Source: Mesorhizobium sp. M1C.F.Ca.ET.210.01.1.1 (GTDB taxonomy: Bacteria > Pseudomonadota > Alphaproteobacteria > Rhizobiales > Rhizobiaceae). Taken from it: a stretch of DNA of 64,000 nucleotides. The position numbers and the translations under genes were made by a program. How positions within the stretch are numbered: the stretch's first letter is position 1; each line of letters opens with the position of its first letter. Positions 37,391-46,922 of the stretch are shown here, piece after piece. The stretch spans positions 157,170 through 221,169 of the forward strand of contig NZ_SRUU01000009.1 of the NCBI RefSeq assembly GCF_004791585.1, written 5' to 3'. Under the pieces are notes generated by a model that did no database searches, was not told where the DNA came from, and worked only from the letters and a program-made list of their open reading frames with translations.

Positions 37391-37810
37391 TCAATCGTCC
37401 GCGACCTTTATCGACTGCGTCGACTTCTCGAACTGCGGCAGTCCGTCGTCGATCGCGTAGTAATCTCCCTTGTCGCCGACGAAGATGTGGCTTTCGGCCG
37501 AAAGACCGGTCGGCTTGTCGAACGAGCCGGCCATGATCGAGATTGTGTCCAGTTCGCTGTGCTTCCAGAACAGCATCGAGCCACAGTTGCGGCAGAACCC
37601 GCGTTTGGCTACGTCGGACGCGCCGTACCAGGTGAGCAAGTCGGCTCCTTCTATGTCGATCTCGGCATCCTTCGAGGAGGTCGCGGCTACGAAATGGCCG
37701 GTCTGCTTGCGGCATTGCGAGCAATGGCAATAGACCACGCCGCGCAACGAGCCCCTTGTCCGGAAACGCACTGCTCCGCACAGGCACGATCCACTGTGGT
37801 TTTCTCCCAT
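37391..37810 (-). CDS. GFA family protein (glutathione-dependent formaldehyde-activating-like)
   Basis: This 139-residue protein has the Cys-rich zinc motifs of the GFA/CENP-V family: GSCLCGAVRF, YCHCSQCRK and FCRNCGSMLFW. ISIMAGSFD and HIFVGDKGDYY match the rest of the domain. Family members bind zinc; glutathione-formaldehyde activity has been shown only for a few. ATG 37810 has a perfect AAGGAGG at 8-nt distance, which decides it over two upstream starts. Confidence 0.92.
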   Translation of the reverse strand: MGENHSGSCLCGAVRFRTRGSLRGVVYCHCSQCRKQTGHFVAATSSKDAEIDIEGADLLTWYGASDVAKRGFCRNCGSMLFWKHSELDTISIMAGSFDKPTGLSAESHIFVGDKGDYYAIDDGLPQFEKSTQSIKVADD

Positions 37811-38133
37811 CCCGGCCTCCTTCGACATCCCTCGCCTCAATCGCTGGCAGACAGAATTCCAGCTTTGCGATTGCCTGGCGCAGGCAAATGCGACACCGAA
37901 GCGGCGCGTTTCAAAAGCTGCGCCCGCACCGAAATGCAGCCTGTGGTAGCAAGGATCGCGAGGAAATGCAGGCCATTAATGAAACTTTAGCGCAATTGCA
38001 TCTATGTTTCCTGCAAGCGAGGGTCGTGTTGGGGACACGCCGTCGCATTTCGCAATTCCGTTTCAAATCCCCGTTAGCGCGACTCCCGGTGGTGGCAGGT
38101 CTGCGGTCGCACTGAAGGGGTAGTGAACAGACT
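37811..38133. other. Divergent intergenic region, GFA / diguanylate cyclase
   Basis: These 323 nt contain no supportable gene. They hold the promoters for both flanking genes; the A/T-richer segment near 37975-38010 (ATTAATGAAACTTTAG) is the most promoter-like part. No repeat family or strong hairpin is seen. Confidence 0.4.
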
Positions 38134-39204
38134 ATGCAGCCGGCAGCCGTCCCGACCGACAGAAATGGCGACATCGCCAGCACCGTTGTGGCGACCATGC
38201 GTCAGCTCGGCGTGCTTGGCCTGCCGCGCAATTATGAAATCTTCTACGAGGCGCTCAGCGGCAGCAATCACGAGCTCAGCCTTGCCGTCGTCTCCTTGAG
38301 CAACCGGCCGACGCAGGAGGATCTCGATCATATCGGGCGCACCTTCTTCCCGCAGCATCACGGGCCGGCCATCGTCGAGCACGCCCGCGAGATGGTCGCC
38401 AAGGAGCTCGAGGACATCGCCGCGCTGTTGCGAAGCGAGCGCAGCCATATCGAGAAATACGGCCGCATCCTCGACGAGACGTCGAGCGGCCTGGCCAATC
38501 GCAGCCTGCTTTCCCAGGACCTGCTGCAGAAGATTGCCGGCGCGATGTCCGCCGCCACCAGCTCGACGCTCGATCACAACCGCCAGATCTCGAACACGCT
38601 CAGCGAAAAGACCGCCGAGCTCGAGAGCGTCAAATCGAAGCTCGAGGAATACAAGCGGCTCGCCGATACCGATCCGCTGACGCAGATCTGGAATCGCCGC
38701 GCCTTCGACAAGGAGATCACCCGCATCTACAACAGCAATCGCGGGATCCTGTTCAACGCGCTGATCCTTGCCGATATCGACCGCTTCAAGGACATCAACG
38801 ACCGTTACGGCCACCCGGTCGGCGACAAGATCATCCAGATCATCGCCGAGATCCTCCGATCCAGCGTCCGCGCCGACATGTTCGTGGCCCGCACCGGCGG
38901 CGAGGAGTTTGCGCTGATCGTCGAAGGCGCCAGCGAGGACACCACCTACGAGATCGCCGAGCGCATCCGCGTGCTGATCGAGCAGACGCCGTTCACCAGC
39001 AGCCAGACCGGAATGAATTACGGCACGGTGACCGTCTCCATGGGCATCTGCATGGCTTCCGAGGCCGAGAGCCCCGAGGACCTCTATACCAAGGCCGACC
39101 GCGCGCTCTATCGCTCCAAAGTTGGCGGCCGCAACCGCGTCACCAGGCATTCCACCATGGCCAGCCGTGCCGGCAAGGGCTGGCTGCTCTATAAGAAAGA
39201 CTGA
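38134..39204 (+). CDS. Diguanylate cyclase (GGDEF)
   Basis: This 356-residue cytosolic protein has an N-terminal helical region of about 170 residues ending in a coiled coil (TLSEKTAELESVKSKLEEYK) and a GGDEF domain that should make c-di-GMP. The active site reads GGEEF at 255-259, with DIDRFKDINDRYGH for metal and GTP. The inhibitory I-site R-x2-D is not canonical: the Arg246 position is kept but followed by ADM, with Asp one residue out of register, so product inhibition may be weak. The N-terminal part (QLGVLGLPRNYEIFYEAL) resembles a module found in rhizobial GGDEF proteins; its ligand is unknown. Confidence 0.92.
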   Translation: MQPAAVPTDRNGDIASTVVATMRQLGVLGLPRNYEIFYEALSGSNHELSLAVVSLSNRPTQEDLDHIGRTFFPQHHGPAIVEHAREMVAKELEDIAALLRSERSHIEKYGRILDETSSGLANRSLLSQDLLQKIAGAMSAATSSTLDHNRQISNTLSEKTAELESVKSKLEEYKRLADTDPLTQIWNRRAFDKEITRIYNSNRGILFNALILADIDRFKDINDRYGHPVGDKIIQIIAEILRSSVRADMFVARTGGEEFALIVEGASEDTTYEIAERIRVLIEQTPFTSSQTGMNYGTVTVSMGICMASEAESPEDLYTKADRALYRSKVGGRNRVTRHSTMASRAGKGWLLYKKD

Positions 39205-39234
39205 CATTTCGGCGGACGTACTCAGGCCCATCCC

Positions 39235-39270
39235 TTTCCAAATGAATTTTTGTGGACTATATTTTCCACA
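39235..39270 (+). promoter_or_regulatory. Promoter and operator of the toxin-antitoxin operon
   Basis: A -35 TTTCCA (39235-39240) and a -10 TATATT (39258-39263) are spaced by 17 nt. The inverted repeat TGTGGA-N8-TCCACA (39251-39256, 39265-39270) straddles the -10. Repression by the antitoxin or the antitoxin-toxin complex at this site is the obvious inference. Confidence 0.65.
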
Positions 39271-39288
39271 GAAATGAAGGGTGCGCTT

Positions 39289-39666
39289 ATGCAACGTCCA
39301 GTCGCTGCCGCGACAGCGGCGGAAAATGCCGTCATCACCAAGGCCACGCTGCGCGCGGCTGACCTGCTCGACATCACCGCGAGGACGCTGTCTCTCGTCA
39401 TCGGCGTCTCGGAAGCGACGGTCTCGCGAATGCGCAAGCAGGAATTCCTGCTCGAGCGCGGCACCAAGCCGTTCGAGCTCGCGGTGCTGTTCGTCCGGCT
39501 GTTCCGCTCGCTCGACGCCATCGTCGGCGGCAACGAGACCGTCGCCCGGGCATGGCTGAAGAACCCGAATACGGCGCTCGACGGCACGCCGCTGGAAAAG
39601 ATCCTGACCATTGCCGGACTTGTCGATGTCATCGCCTACCTGGACTCCCGACGCGCTCTCGTCTGA
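39289..39666 (+). CDS. Antitoxin of the MbcA/ParS/Xre family
   Basis: This 125-residue protein has an N-terminal helix-turn-helix (RAADLLDITARTLSLVIG, then VSEATVSRMRKQ) and a C-terminal MbcA/ParS/Xre toxin-binding domain (LFRSLDAIVGGNETVARAWL, then NTALDGTPLEKILTIAGL). These antitoxins bind and block RES-type toxins and repress their own operon. ATG 39289 is chosen because it has GAAGGG upstream, and because the mapped promoter would put the transcript start near 39270, almost on the earlier ATG at 39274. The toxin gene overlaps its 3-prime end. Confidence 0.92.
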   Translation: MQRPVAAATAAENAVITKATLRAADLLDITARTLSLVIGVSEATVSRMRKQEFLLERGTKPFELAVLFVRLFRSLDAIVGGNETVARAWLKNPNTALDGTPLEKILTIAGLVDVIAYLDSRRALV

Positions 39667-40393
39667 GGCCCTCAGGCTCGAAGGCAAGTATTGGCGGATG
39701 GTCGAGGCGCAGCACCGCGTCTCGACCCTGAAGCTCGTCGACACGCTCGACGAGCAGGGCCTGCTGGAGGACCTCATCGAGCAGACCAAGCCGCAGATCC
39801 CGCTCGAATGCCGCCACCTTCACTATCTCCTGGCGACGCCCTTCCGCTACGGCTCGATCTATCCATACGGCTCGCGTTTCCGCCGCGCCGGCAAGACGAG
39901 AGGCGTCTACTACGCCGCCGAGACGATGCTGACGGCGGTGGCGGAGATGGCCTTCTACCGCCTGCTCTTCTTTGCCGAATCGCCGCAGACGCAATGGCCA
40001 AATGACGCGGCCGAATACACCGCCTTTGCCGCGGCGATCAAATGCGAGAAGGCTGTCGACCTCACCCGGCCGCCGCTCGACCGCGATGAGAAGGCATGGA
40101 CGCATCCGACCGACTATGCCGCCTGCCAGGCCATCGCCGATGTGGCGCGCGAGGCCGGGATGCAGGCGATCCGCTACCGCTCGGCGCGCGATCCGAAGGG
40201 CGCCAACATCGCGCTCCTGACGTGCAGGGGATTCGCCAAGGCCAAACCGCTGGAGCCCCACACCTGGCGTATCCGCATCGGCTCGCTCGGTGTCCAGGCG
40301 ATCTGCGAATTCCCGGACAAGCGGCTCGAGTTCTCAAGGACGGCCTTTCCCGATCCGCGGCTGGCGAACATGCGCTGGGAGCGCGGACGTTAA
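39626..40393 (+). CDS. RES-domain toxin (NAD+ phosphorylase type)
   Basis: This 255-residue RES protein is expected to deplete NAD+ when free of its antitoxin, by analogy with MbcT and Res. The family's order is visible: WRMVEAQHRVSTLKLVDTL, the Arg motif FRYGSIYPYGSRFRR, the Glu motif GVYYAAETMLTAVAEMAFYR (kept to 20), then IRYRSARDPKGANIALL with the Ser. The start is ATG 39626, which overlaps the antitoxin by 41 nt and retains the conserved WTPDALSSEA leader of the family. The stop is followed within two bases by a palindromic repeat. Confidence 0.92.
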   Translation: MSSPTWTPDALSSEALRLEGKYWRMVEAQHRVSTLKLVDTLDEQGLLEDLIEQTKPQIPLECRHLHYLLATPFRYGSIYPYGSRFRRAGKTRGVYYAAETMLTAVAEMAFYRLLFFAESPQTQWPNDAAEYTAFAAAIKCEKAVDLTRPPLDRDEKAWTHPTDYAACQAIADVAREAGMQAIRYRSARDPKGANIALLTCRGFAKAKPLEPHTWRIRIGSLGVQAICEFPDKRLEFSRTAFPDPRLANMRWERGR

Positions 40394-40479
40394 GGCATGT
40401 CGCCCAAGAGTGGGCAGCGGTTTTGGGAGAACGACATGCATAAAAAACAAAGATTTAAGCGCGTTGCGACGCGCGTTAA
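40394..40479. repeat. Two adjoining rhizobial palindromic repeats
   Basis: GCATGTCG (40395-40402) pairs with CGACATGC (40432-40439), with an inner CCCAA/TTGGG. After ATAAAAAACAAAGA a second one, TTAAGCGCG (40455-40463) with CGCGTTAA (40472-40479), follows. The last bases supply the stop codon (TTA at 40476-40478 on plus, TAA on minus) of the membrane protein gene. Confidence 0.7.
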
Positions 40480-41180
40480 GCCAGGATGTTGACCGCACGC
40501 GCCGCCACCAGCGCGATGGTCAGCAGCGAGATCATCGCCTCGGCCATCATCAAGAGCTTGGCGCGCTGGGAAAGCGGCAAGGTATCGGTCGGCGAGAACG
40601 CCGTCGCATTGGTGAAGGCCAGGAAGAAATAGTCGACAAAGCCGGGCAGCCAGTCGCGGATTTCGCGATCGGGAAGCGTCATCTGCGGAAACAGGAAGTC
40701 CGCATGCGCGCGCTTGACCAGGCCGCAGGTCGGCGGACCGCCGCGATCGGTGCTCCAGAACCACAGCGCGAAGACAATGACATTGGTGACCCAGATGTTC
40801 AGCGCATCGACCAGCAGTGTCGAGCCCGCGCCGGCATGGCCTTCGAGCAACGCCCGGACCAGGAAGACCAGCGAGCCGCAATTCATGATGCTGATGACCC
40901 CGGTCATGACCAGGGCGGTGCGGCGAATGAAGACGCGGAACCGGCCGATTGCGTACCAATGCTCGTGGTCGACGGCCTTCTGCGTCGCCATCTGCGTCCA
41001 GGCCGTTGCGATCGACAAGGGCAGCAGAAGTGCGGCCTCTATCGCGGGGGCCAGCCAACGCGGACCGAACGACAGGTCGTTGATGACCAGAAGCTGCAGG
41101 CAGATGACGACAAGCACCGCCGCCCGCGCAGACCAGAAGTCGATCGCGCGGTGGTGAATGATGGCATGCTCGTGGCGCAT
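40476..41180 (-). CDS. Multi-pass membrane protein, possibly channel-like, unknown
   Basis: This roughly 234-residue protein has four to five membrane helices, for example AVLVVICLQLLVINDL, WLAPAIEAALLLPLSIA, TALVMTGVISIMNCGSLVF and NIWVTNVIVFALWFW. The C-terminal segment VDYFFLAFTNATAFSPTDT followed by PLSQRAKLLMMAEAMISLL resembles the pore-helix and final-helix region of DUF1345 or K+-channel-like proteins, but no clear selectivity filter is present. The start could be ATG 41180 or ATG 41267; neither has a strong ribosome site. The stop codon lies inside a palindromic repeat. Confidence 0.7.
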   Translation of the reverse strand: MRHEHAIIHHRAIDFWSARAAVLVVICLQLLVINDLSFGPRWLAPAIEAALLLPLSIATAWTQMATQKAVDHEHWYAIGRFRVFIRRTALVMTGVISIMNCGSLVFLVRALLEGHAGAGSTLLVDALNIWVTNVIVFALWFWSTDRGGPPTCGLVKRAHADFLFPQMTLPDREIRDWLPGFVDYFFLAFTNATAFSPTDTLPLSQRAKLLMMAEAMISLLTIALVAARAVNILA

Positions 41181-41315
41181 TGTGGAACCTGTATCGTGTG
41201 CGCGGTTTTTCGGCCGCGGCGGCGACACCTCCGCCTCAATCTTGGTTTCGCGATGGTCGCGTAACATAAATTTTCGTAAGGTTTTGGCGGACGCCTCGCA
41301 GGAGCTGTCCCGAAC

Positions 41316-41347
41316 GAAAAAGAGCGCCGGACGAAAGCCGGCGCTCT
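41316..41347 (-). terminator. Rho-independent terminator of the DAHP synthase gene
   Basis: A perfect 10-bp stem (AGAGCGCCGG, 41321-41330 with 41338-41347) has a 7-nt loop and is followed on the minus strand by TTTTTCG. It lies about 95 nt past the gene stop, beyond a palindromic repeat. Confidence 0.75.
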
Positions 41348-41387
41348 GATCGATGATCGATCTCAAAAGCATGCGCGAAAATCAAAC

Positions 41388-41431
41388 CTAAAGCGCACCG
41401 AGCGAATCTGAAAGATCGCGACGCGCTTTAG
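41388..41431. repeat. Rhizobial palindromic repeat (CTAAAGCGC family)
   Basis: CTAAAGCGC (41388-41396) and GCGCTTTAG (41423-41431) are perfect 9-bp arms around an imperfect inner palindrome with GAATCTGAAAGATCG. It lies in the 3-prime region between the DAHP synthase stop and its terminator. The second repeat at 40455-40479 is related. Confidence 0.65.
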
Positions 41432-41440
41432 ACAAGTGAC

Positions 41441-42814
41441 TCAGGCGCTGGCAGCCTGCCGTTGATGGACCGGATGGCTCTTCTTAAGGAGGTCCGAGAC
41501 CAGGAAGGCCAACTCGATCGCCTGGTCGGCGTTCAGGCGCGGATCGCAATGGGTGTGATAGCGGTCCTGCAAATCTTCCGCCGTGATGGCGCGGGCGCCA
41601 CCCGTGCACTCGGTGACATTCTTGCCGGTCATCTCGACATGAATACCGCCCGGATGCGTGCCTTCGGCGCGATGCACTTCGAAGAAGGTCTGCACTTCCT
41701 TGAGGATGCGGTCGAAAGGCCGCGTCTTGTAGCCGGCCGCCTCGATCGTATTGCCGTGCATCGGGTCGGACGACCACACCACGTTGCGGCCCTCCTTCTT
41801 CACAGCCCGCACCAGCTTCGGCAGATGCTCCGCGACTTTGTCGGAACCGAAGCGCGCGATCAGCGTCAGCCGGCCCGGCTCGTTCTCGGGGTTGAGCAGG
41901 TCGATAAGCTCCAGCAGCCCGTCCGGCGTCAGCGACGGCCCGCATTTCAGGCCAAGCGGATTCTTGATGCCGCGGCAATATTCGACATGCGCATGGTCGG
42001 GCTGGCGGGTTCGATCGCCGATCCAGATCATATGGCCCGAGGTCGCGTACCAGTCGCCGGAGGTCGAATCGACCCGGGTCAGCGCCTCCTCATAGCCGAG
42101 CAGGAGCGCCTCGTGGCTGGTATAGAAATCGGTCTCCCGCAGCGCGAAATTGGTCTCGGAGGTGATGCCGACTGCCCGCATGAAGTCCATCGTTTCGGTG
42201 ATGCGGTTTGCGAGCAGCTCGTATTTTTCGCCCTGCGGGCTGTCGGCGACGAAGCCCATCATCCAGCGATGCACGTTCTCCAAGCTGGCGTAGCCGCCCT
42301 GCGCGAAAGCGCGCAGAAGATTGAGCGTCGCGGCGGACTGGCGGTAGGCCATCTCCTGCCGCGCGGGATCGGGAATGCGCGACGCGGCGTCGAATTCGAT
42401 GCCGTTGATGATGTCGCCACGGTAGCTCGGCAGCGTCACGCCGCCCTTGGTCTCGTTGTCGGACGAGCGCGGCTTGGCGAACTGACCGGCGACGCGGCCG
42501 ACCTTCACCACCGGCTGAGCGCCGGCGAAGGTGAGCACCACCGACATCTGCAGGAAGACGCGGAAGAAGTCGCGGATGTTGTCCGCGCCATGCTCGGCAA
42601 AGCTCTCGGCGCAGTCGCCGCCCTGGAGCAGGAAGGCTTCGCCGGCGGCGACCGCCGCCAGCTGCTTCTTCAGCTTGCGCGCTTCACCGGCAAAAACCAG
42701 CGGCGGATAGGTGGCGAGCCGCGCTTCCGTGGCCTGCAGCGCCGCCAGGTCCGGATAGGCCGGCACCTGCTTGATCGGCTTTGCTCTCCACGAATTCGGC
42801 GACCATTTCGTCAT
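41441..42814 (-). CDS. aroG: 3-deoxy-7-phosphoheptulonate (DAHP) synthase, class II
   Basis: This 457-residue enzyme condenses PEP and erythrose 4-phosphate, the entry to the shikimate pathway. The class II (plant-like) pattern is clear: [26 protein letters not shown] (metal Cys), [37 protein letters not shown] and [17 protein letters not shown]. Starts at MTKWSPNSW (42814), as is usual for the family. Symbols vary among species (aroG, aroF, aroH). A palindromic repeat stands 22 nt upstream of the start, in the leader. Confidence 0.95.
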   Translation of the reverse strand: MTKWSPNSWRAKPIKQVPAYPDLAALQATEARLATYPPLVFAGEARKLKKQLAAVAAGEAFLLQGGDCAESFAEHGADNIRDFFRVFLQMSVVLTFAGAQPVVKVGRVAGQFAKPRSSDNETKGGVTLPSYRGDIINGIEFDAASRIPDPARQEMAYRQSAATLNLLRAFAQGGYASLENVHRWMMGFVADSPQGEKYELLANRITETMDFMRAVGITSETNFALRETDFYTSHEALLLGYEEALTRVDSTSGDWYATSGHMIWIGDRTRQPDHAHVEYCRGIKNPLGLKCGPSLTPDGLLELIDLLNPENEPGRLTLIARFGSDKVAEHLPKLVRAVKKEGRNVVWSSDPMHGNTIEAAGYKTRPFDRILKEVQTFFEVHRAEGTHPGGIHVEMTGKNVTECTGGARAITAEDLQDRYHTHCDPRLNADQAIELAFLVSDLLKKSHPVHQRQAASA

Positions 42815-42835
42815 CGCTGCACCCAAACGCCTTTC

Positions 42836-42892
42836 AGAGCAATTTCCGGAAAAGTGCCAAAGCGGTTTTCCGTCCGGAATTGCGTCAAACAA
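42836..42892. repeat. Rhizobial palindromic repeat (GAGCAATTCC family), copy 3
   Basis: GCAATTTCCGGAAAA pairs with TTTTCCGTCCGGAATTGC around GTGCCAAAGCGG; the tail is GTCAAACAAC. It lies directly upstream of the DAHP synthase gene and would form a strong hairpin in its leader if transcribed. Confidence 0.78.
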
Positions 42893-43031
42893 CCTGGCGA
42901 ACGTCCTCGCCCGCCATTTCAGCCCCAATATGAGGTGGCGGCTCCTTACACGAAGCCGATTTCCTATTCTAGACGGGATTTTCAGCAGTGGCGAATGTCT
43001 TGAACCGCCTGGGATGCCAAGGCGAAGCCGT

Positions 43032-46000
43032 TTAGGCGGCCTTGTCGACCAGTCGTGCCAACTGCGTCATGACGACCGCGGAGCCTGCCAGGCGCTTCTC
43101 CGCATTCGGCCAGTCACGGATGAAGACGACGCTGTGGTCGGCCCTGATCTTGGCGAGCGACCCCTGTTCGCCGATGAACTTGACCAGCCCGACCGGGTTG
43201 GGGAACTCGCGTTTGCGGAAATGGATGACGACGCCCTTGGGGCCGGCGTCGAGCTTCTCGACATTGGCCCTGCGGCACAGCGCCTTGATGAAGACGATCT
43301 TCAGCAGATGCGTCACCTCTTCCGGCAGCGGCCCGAAGCGGTCGATCAGCTCGGCGCCGAAACCGTCGATCTCCTCGGTGGTTTCGAGGTCGCCGAGGCG
43401 GCGATAGAGCGCCATCCTGAGCTGCAGGTCCGGCACATAGCTCTCCGGGATCATCACCGCGGTGCCGACCGCGATCTGCGGCGACCAGCCGCCATCCTGC
43501 ACTTCGCCGGAATCCTTCACTTCCGCCACCGCCTCCTCCAGCATCTGCTGGTAAAGCTCGAAGCCGACCTCCTTGATGTGGCCGGACTGCTCTTCGCCGA
43601 GCAGATTGCCCGCGCCGCGGATGTCGAGGTCGTGGCTGGCAAGCTGGAAGCCGGCGCCGAGCGTATCGAGCGACTGCAGCACCTTCAGCCGGCGCTCGGC
43701 CGTGTCGGTCAGCTTGCGGTTGGCAGGCAGCGTGAACAGCGCATAGGCGCGCACCTTCGAGCGGCCGACGCGGCCGCGCAACTGGTAGAGCTGGGCCAGG
43801 CCGAACATGTCGGCGCGATGAATGATCAGCGTGTTGGCAGTCGGAATGTCGAGGCCGGATTCGACGATGGTCGTCGACAGGAGCACGTCGTACTGACCGT
43901 CGTAGAAGGCGTTCATGATGTCGTCGAGCTCGCCCGGCGGCATCTGGCCGTGGGCAACCGCGATTTTCAGCTCCGGCACGGATTCCCGCAGGAAATCATG
44001 GATTTCCGAAAGATCGCTGATGCGCGGCACGACATAGAAGGAATGGCCGCCGCGATAGCGCTCGCGCAGCAGCGTCTCGCGGATGACCAGCGGATCGAAG
44101 GGCGAGATGAAGGTGCGCACCGCCATGCGGTCGACCGGCGGCGTGGCGATCAGCGACAGCTCGCGCACGCCCGTCAGCGCCAGTTGCAGCGTGCGCGGGA
44201 TCGGCGTTGCCGACAGCGTCAGCACATGCACATCGTTCTTGAGCTCCTTCAGACGTTCCTTGTGCTTGACGCCGAAATGCTGCTCTTCGTCGATGATCAG
44301 CAGGCCGAGATTCTTGAACGAGATCGAGGACCCGAGCAGCGCATGCGTGCCGACGACGATGTCGACTGTGCCGTCGGCGATGCCCTTCTTGGTTTCGGCC
44401 AGTTCCTTGGCGCCGACCAGCCTCGAGGCCTGCGCGATCTGGATCGGCAGCCCTGAGAAGCGCTGCGAGAAGGTCTTGAAATGCTGGCGCGACAAAAGCG
44501 TCGTCGGCACCACGACCGCCACCTGGAAGCCTTCCATAGCCGCTATGAAGGCGGCGCGCAGCGCGACCTCCGTCTTGCCGAAGCCGACATCGCCGCAGAC
44601 CAGCCGGTCCATCGGCTTGCCGGCACCGAGATCGTCCATGACGGAATCGATCGCCGTCTGCTGGTCGTCGGTTTCCTCATACGGGAAGCGTGCCGCAAAC
44701 TCGCCATAGATCCCTTCAGCGGGAATCATGGAGGGTGCCGCGCGCATCTGCCGCTCGGCAGCGATGCGGATCAACTGTCCGGCCATGTCGAGCAGACGCC
44801 GCTTCAGCCGCGCCTTGCGCGCCTGCCAGGCGCCGCCGCCGAGCTTGTCGAGCGGGGCCTCGGCCGAGTCCGAACCATAGCGTGACAGAAGCTCGATATT
44901 TTCGACCGGCAGGAACAGCCGGTCGTCGCCGGCATAGTGGATTTCCAGGCAATCATGCGGCGCACCCACCGCCTCGATGGTGCGCAGACCGACGAAACGG
45001 CCGATGCCGTGATCGGCGTGGACGACAATGTCGCCAGAAGACAGCGACGACGCTTCGGCGATGAAGTCGGAAGCCTTCTTCTTGCGCTTCGAACGCCGGA
45101 TCAGCCTGTCGCCGAGAATATCCTGCTCGGCGACGACGACCATGCTGTCGGTCTCGAAGCCGGATTCGAGGGGCAGCACGGCGAGCCCCGCCTGCCCCGG
45201 TTCGAGCTTTTCGACCTCGGCGAGCGTCGCCACCGGCTTCAAATTGCCGAGATGATGCTCGGCAAGGATCTGGCCAAGACGGTCGAGCGAGCCCTCGGTC
45301 CAGCCAGCGACGATGACACGGCGGCGCGCTGCACGCTCCTCGGCAATGTGCTTCACCACGACGTCGAAGACGTTGGTGTTCGGATCGGCACGCTCCTCGG
45401 CGAAGCTGCGGCCATGCCGCGAACCGGCATGAAAGACCTTCTTGGCTCCGACATCCGGCGCATCGAAGACAGTGAAGTCGATGTCTTCGCGCGGCCCGAG
45501 CGAAGCTTTGAGGTTCTCCGGCGACAGATAGAGCAGATCTGGCGCCACTGGCTTGTAGGGCACCGCATCCTTCAGCGCGGCGTCGGCCTGCTTGCGGCGC
45601 GCCTCGTAGTGATCGAGGATCAGCGTGTGGCGCTCGGCCAGCGCCTCATGCGCCAGATGGTCGAAGACCACCGGCGCATCCGGCAGATAGTCGAACACCG
45701 TCTCCAGCCGCTCGTAGAAGAAGGGCAGCCAGTGCTCCATGCCGGCAAAGCGGCGTCCTTCGCTCACCGCCGCATAGAGCGCGTCGTCGCGCGACGGCGC
45801 GCCGAATGCCTCGATATAGGAACGCCGGAAGCGGCTGATCGTCTCCGGGGTCAGCGCCACCTCGCTCATCGCCTGCAGCGCCATCGACTTGCGCTGCCCT
45901 GTGGTGCGCTGGGTCGCGACGTCGAAGACGCGGATCGATTCCAGCGTGTCGCCGAAGAAATCGAGCCTCAGCGCCTCGCTCCAGCCTGGCGCAAACAGGT

Positions 46001-46529
46001 CGAGGATACCGCCGCGCACCGCGAATTCGCCGACGTCGCGCACCGTGGGCACGCGCTCAAAACCAGAATTCTCCAGGCGTGCGATCAGCACGTTCATGTC
46101 GATCTGGTTGCCGGGCTTGGCATGGAAGGTCTGCGCTTCGATCAGCCCGGCTGGCGGAATGCGTTGCAGCAGCGCATTGGCGGTGGTCAGGATCACGGCG
46201 CGATGCGGCTTCCTGGCGAGCGCGATGATGGCGGAAAGCGCATCGAGGCGCCGCGCAGCGGCATCGGCGCCAGGCGAGACACGGTCGTAAGGCAGGCAAT
46301 CCCAGGCCGGCAGTTCCAGCACCGGCAGGCCGGGTGCGGCGAAGGCGAGCGCATCGATGATCGCCGGCAGCCGCTGGCCGTCGCGCGCCACGAACAGCAC
46401 CGGCTTGTCGGGCGCGATCTCGTGCGCCGTCCGCACCAGCGCAAAGGCTTCATAGCCGTCGGCGACGCCGTCGACGATGAACTGGCCGGCGCGGCCCTTG
46501 GGCAGGCCGATGGAAGGAATGAGGCTCAT
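43032..46529 (-). CDS. mfd: Transcription-repair coupling factor Mfd
   Basis: Mfd (1165 residues) displaces RNA polymerase stalled at DNA lesions and recruits UvrA. The UvrB-like N-terminal modules are followed by the RNA polymerase-interacting domain ([17 protein letters not shown]), a superfamily 2 translocase with [17 protein letters not shown] and [15 protein letters not shown], the TRG motif region and the C-terminal regulatory domain. Length is normal. It starts 13 nt after sdhE on the same strand, so the two are co-transcribed, and is divergent from recG, a second helicase of the same superfamily. Confidence 0.97.
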   Translation of the reverse strand: MSLIPSIGLPKGRAGQFIVDGVADGYEAFALVRTAHEIAPDKPVLFVARDGQRLPAIIDALAFAAPGLPVLELPAWDCLPYDRVSPGADAAARRLDALSAIIALARKPHRAVILTTANALLQRIPPAGLIEAQTFHAKPGNQIDMNVLIARLENSGFERVPTVRDVGEFAVRGGILDLFAPGWSEALRLDFFGDTLESIRVFDVATQRTTGQRKSMALQAMSEVALTPETISRFRRSYIEAFGAPSRDDALYAAVSEGRRFAGMEHWLPFFYERLETVFDYLPDAPVVFDHLAHEALAERHTLILDHYEARRKQADAALKDAVPYKPVAPDLLYLSPENLKASLGPREDIDFTVFDAPDVGAKKVFHAGSRHGRSFAEERADPNTNVFDVVVKHIAEERAARRRVIVAGWTEGSLDRLGQILAEHHLGNLKPVATLAEVEKLEPGQAGLAVLPLESGFETDSMVVVAEQDILGDRLIRRSKRKKKASDFIAEASSLSSGDIVVHADHGIGRFVGLRTIEAVGAPHDCLEIHYAGDDRLFLPVENIELLSRYGSDSAEAPLDKLGGGAWQARKARLKRRLLDMAGQLIRIAAERQMRAAPSMIPAEGIYGEFAARFPYEETDDQQTAIDSVMDDLGAGKPMDRLVCGDVGFGKTEVALRAAFIAAMEGFQVAVVVPTTLLSRQHFKTFSQRFSGLPIQIAQASRLVGAKELAETKKGIADGTVDIVVGTHALLGSSISFKNLGLLIIDEEQHFGVKHKERLKELKNDVHVLTLSATPIPRTLQLALTGVRELSLIATPPVDRMAVRTFISPFDPLVIRETLLRERYRGGHSFYVVPRISDLSEIHDFLRESVPELKIAVAHGQMPPGELDDIMNAFYDGQYDVLLSTTIVESGLDIPTANTLIIHRADMFGLAQLYQLRGRVGRSKVRAYALFTLPANRKLTDTAERRLKVLQSLDTLGAGFQLASHDLDIRGAGNLLGEEQSGHIKEVGFELYQQMLEEAVAEVKDSGEVQDGGWSPQIAVGTAVMIPESYVPDLQLRMALYRRLGDLETTEEIDGFGAELIDRFGPLPEEVTHLLKIVFIKALCRRANVEKLDAGPKGVVIHFRKREFPNPVGLVKFIGEQGSLAKIRADHSVVFIRDWPNAEKRLAGSAVVMTQLARLVDKAA

Positions 46530-46542
46530 GCTTATGCGTTTT

Positions 46543-46830
46543 TCAAAATGTCATGGTCCGGCGTGACGCCAGGATCTTGTGCAGCACCGCGCAATCGATA
46601 TCGGGCGGGACCGAGCGTTCGCCGGTGATCATCGGCAGGAATTCGGTGTCGGGGATTTCGAGGAGCTTTTCATATTGGTCGATTTCGTCGCCGGTCAAGG
46701 CGCCGATCTCGGCATCGGCGAAGGGACCGAGGATCAGGTCCATCTCGCGCATGCCGCGATGCCAGGAACGGAACAGCAGCTTGCGCCGGCGGGCGTCGAG
46801 CCCCTCGCTTGGTCGCTGTGTTCCGGTCAT
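46543..46830 (-). CDS. sdhE: FAD assembly factor SdhE (succinate dehydrogenase assembly)
   Basis: This 95-residue protein helps attach FAD covalently to the SdhA flavoprotein. The invariant RGMREMD motif (25-31) is present, along with FADAEIGALTGDEIDQYEKLL and PDTEFLPMI. Length fits the family. It precedes mfd with a 13-nt gap on the same strand; this pairing is common in alphaproteobacteria and the genes have no obvious shared function. The 92 nt to recG hold both divergent promoters. Confidence 0.94.
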   Translation of the reverse strand: MTGTQRPSEGLDARRRKLLFRSWHRGMREMDLILGPFADAEIGALTGDEIDQYEKLLEIPDTEFLPMITGERSVPPDIDCAVLHKILASRRTMTF

Positions 46831-46922
46831 GACGCCGCTTCCCAGTTGAAGCGGCGCATATAGCGTGGATAGAGGACGGTGTCAGCCTTTGCGCTACGGC
46901 TGTCGCGACATAAGCTGACACG

